Shown piece by piece: positions 62,303 through 64,000 of a stretch of 64,000 bases of DNA. The notes under the pieces were generated by a model that had not been told where the DNA came from, did no database searches, and saw only the letters and a program-made list of their open reading frames with translations. Position 1 is the stretch's first letter. Each line of letters begins with the position of its first letter. The stretch is from Parachlamydia sp. AcF125. GTDB lineage: Bacteria; Chlamydiota; Chlamydiia; Chlamydiales; Parachlamydiaceae. Both the position numbers and the translations under genes were made by a program. The stretch lies in assembly GCF_018342475.1 (NCBI RefSeq), contig NZ_JAEMUD010000003.1, positions 388,099 through 452,098 of the forward strand, written 5' to 3'.

Positions 62303-62902
62303 TCAGGCTAAGCGATAATGAATGAGAGTCATTCCTTCTTTTTGTTCTATAAGTAGAATGGAGATTTTTCCTATTTCTGAGCTATTACGTACTTGTGTTC
62401 CTCCATCTGCAACACTACCGTCGATTATCCAACCACACTCTTTAATGCCGTATGTGAAGACTGTTGAGAGAGTAGCCAAATAACGATTGACAGTTGAGTT
62501 TGAACGTTTAGTTTTCTTTGAAGTCACGCCCTCAGATAGCTCTTGCCTACATTGAGCAATTAAATCAGGAGAAATTCTTGTAAGTCCATATTTGCCAATT
62601 TTATCGCGCCACCAGTCAAGATGACGCTTCATGTTTCTTGCATCTTTGGGCTTTGTAGGAAGAATGATAGCGATATATCTATCGATTAGATTAGCAAGCG
62701 TCTGCTTGCCTTGTATCTGGTCAGTAGGGCCGTATCCTTGTCTTCTACGAGCTTTTTCTTGCTTTTGCCAATCTTTAGCTTCTTGAAGTGTAGGAAAAGT
62801 TTTGGATTTTGGAGGAAAGCCATCACTTTCTCTAATCTGAACTCTGTAGCTTATAATATTTGTCTTACTGATTCTTTTTTGAATGCCTTGTGCCATGCTC
62901 AT
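62303..62902 (-). pseudogene. element B integrase N-terminal part fused to an AlaX-like tail
   Basis: The first about 160 residues are the arm- and core-binding domains of a tyrosine integrase (YRVQIRESDGFPPKSKTFPT, LIDRYIAIILP, NSTVNRYLATLSTVFTYGIK), related to the element A integrase. The catalytic domain is gone. From about 62420 the frame continues as ADGGTQVRNSSEIGKISILL, like the C-terminal second-additional domain of AlaX/alanyl-tRNA editing proteins, where C-G-G-T-H-V is expected. A deletion joined the two genes in frame. Confidence 0.75.
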
Positions 62903-62985
62903 GCTCCATTTGGCTGGTTAGCGTGAGCAGTGACATAATCACTGTAATGATAGTTGCTGTGATTTGCTGAGGTGTATAGGGTCGA

Positions 62986-63005
62986 ACTGTGCCACCTGTG
63001 TGCCA
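62986..63005 (+). repeat. subterminal repeat of element B, right copy
   Basis: ACTGTGCCACCTGTGTGCCA, 18 of 20 bases identical to 60064-60083. It lies 87 bases from the tRNA 3' end, the same distance as for the element A repeat (86). Confidence 0.7.
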
Positions 63006-63091
63006 CGACCCATTTTAGTGGCTTGGGTTTTAATGATTGAATGTCATCATTATAAACCTTAAGCACTGTTACTCAACAAGTTATAAAAATT

Positions 63092-63164
<73 letters not shown>

Positions 63165-63323
63165 TTTGAAGAAAGACATACTTTAGCAAGTTGGCCTGGA
63201 AAAAGCAAGGCTTTTTATGATCGAGTAAAATGAAAAGACTATTTTCATGCGGAAAGCAGCCCTGTAATAGGTAAGCTGATGAGCAAAATTAGCGTAAATA
63301 ATATGATTGCAGCCTCAATTGGT
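63165..63323. other. short spacer after the tRNA 5' side
   Basis: No feature was recognised. It should hold the tRNA promoter on the minus strand. Confidence 0.35.
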
Positions 63324-63455
63324 TCAAATGGCACCGGTGTATTTTAGATTTAAGCAACGCAAAGCTGTGACATCCCCTTGAACAGCAATAGCGGGAACGC
63401 TGATACCTGCTTGCATCAGCTTATGCGCATATGCTTTCCCCTCTACTAAAAGAGA
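63324..63455 (-). pseudogene. alpha/beta-hydrolase (esterase/lipase) C-terminal remnant
   Basis: The frame reads NSLLVEGKAYAHKLMQAGIS and VPAIAVQGDVTAL, parallel to the D-x-L-x-x-E-G-x-A-Y-A-x-x-L-x-x-A-G pattern near the C-terminus of hormone-sensitive-lipase-type esterases; the catalytic H-G-F is lost. A stop codon interrupts the start of the segment. Assignment is tentative. Confidence 0.4.
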
Positions 63456-63875
63456 GTTTTAATCTGCTGTAATTAGACGATTAGAAATTGTCTCCCCTTT
63501 GTGCGCAAATCACCGACTTGAATTTGTTTCATGATCGGGCTGGAGGTCCCCCATTATCTGAAACGGTCAAAGGCAAAAAAGAGAGATGATTGCCGACTAC
63601 GTTAGCTAAAGACAAGCCATTAAGCTTAAGGGAAGGCGAAACGAATAAACAAAGGAGAGTAAAGCACCCAAATCTACGAAACCCTCTCATTGATTGAAGC
63701 CTATAAATTTGCGATAATTTTTTGCCCTTTAAAAAATCGCAAAATCACATAGAAACAAGCATGAAGGATGATTCGCAACCAACTTTCTAGAGGCGTTCAT
63801 AGGCTAATAGAGCAAAAGGAAACATCCTTGCAGTTCAGGAGAATTCCCTTTAAAGAAGCCAAAGTTTAAAGGGTA
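63456..63875. other. decayed stretch before the rRNA operon end
   Basis: On the minus strand from about 63693 a short frame begins with a signal-like peptide (RRFGCFTLLCLFVSPSLKLN) and stops after about 53 codons, perhaps an exported-protein remnant. A hairpin (TTTGCGAT with ATCGCAAA) lies near 63708-63745. Nothing intact was recognised. Confidence 0.3.
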
Positions 63876-63914
63876 ATAAAATAAAAAAACCCTAGCAACA
63901 AGGTTACTAGGGTT
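63876..63914 (-). terminator. rho-independent terminator of the rRNA operon
   Basis: On the minus strand AACCCTAGTAAC pairs with GTTGCTAGGGTT around a CTT loop (12 pairs, one G-T), followed by TTTTTTTATTTTATT. It lies about 30 bases beyond the 5S rRNA 3' end. Confidence 0.9.
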
Positions 63915-63944
63915 AAAGGGTTCCATTTAAAATGGAGTAAAAAA

Positions 63945-64000
63945 GACTTGGCGGCGACCTACTCTTCCACACTCTTGCGTGCAGTACCATCGGCGATAAA
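63945..64000 (-). rRNA. 5S ribosomal RNA, 3' end (partial)
   Basis: The minus strand reads GATGGTACTGCACGCAAGAG and GAGTAGGTCGCCGCCAAG, the conserved 3' part of bacterial 5S rRNA. The gene continues beyond the window. The exact 3' end is estimated. Confidence 0.88.

Overview
The window looks like a chromosomal segment of an amoeba-associated chlamydia (Parachlamydiaceae; Neochlamydia or Parachlamydia-like, genus not resolvable here). The evidence is a chlamydial-order aroA-aroK-aroC-aroB-aroDE operon with fused DHQ dehydratase/shikimate dehydrogenase, several eukaryotic-like proteins (two F-box proteins, a U-box/RING protein, two Sel1-repeat proteins, an ankyrin remnant), a Host_attach family protein, moderate-to-low G+C, and many decayed genes in long spacers.

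Layout. 0.4-6.2 kb: tripartite RND efflux pump (minus strand). 6.3-17.3 kb: Nudix gene, two paralogous Sel1 genes duplicated together with their upstream DNA, F-box/WD40 gene, guanine deaminase plus amine oxidase pair, F-box/TPR-like gene. 17.7-23.2 kb: shikimate operon with stop/start overlaps. 23.3-32.7 kb: HAD phosphatase, thioesterase, Host_attach protein, two MFS transporters, a lipoprotein with two H-x-S motifs, a secreted hypothetical and a carotenoid oxygenase, interspersed with SDR and GrpB remnants. 33.2-44.4 kb: a decay zone holding a DUF255/hydrolase chimera, a cluster of small membrane proteins, an IS903-type insertion sequence with 9-bp target duplication, a sialidase-like gene, an outer-membrane protein missing its last strand, a phage terminase remnant, the U-box gene and a second amine oxidase. 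44.8-52.8 kb: an island of small-molecule-modification and resistance-like genes (two APH kinases, pentapeptide protein, ABC-F with a possible attenuator leader, GNAT, methyltransferase, PNPOx-like proteins), several frameshifted or duplicated as fragments.

52.9-63.2 kb is the most interesting part: two related integrative elements inserted in tandem at a tRNA gene with anticodon CAT. Partial copies of the tRNA 3' half mark the boundaries at 52.93 and 59.91 kb, and the intact tRNA is at 63.09 kb. Each element has a decayed tyrosine integrase next to the tRNA-proximal end and its own pair of subterminal repeats at matching distances. Element A carries an AbiEi-AbiEii-metallophosphoesterase operon, a Schlafen-type AlbA_2 protein and an S9 peptidase. 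Element B carries a double-Nudix protein and a Fic protein with a promoter/operator and helically phased repeats. The window closes with a hairpin terminator and the 3' end of a 5S rRNA on the minus strand.
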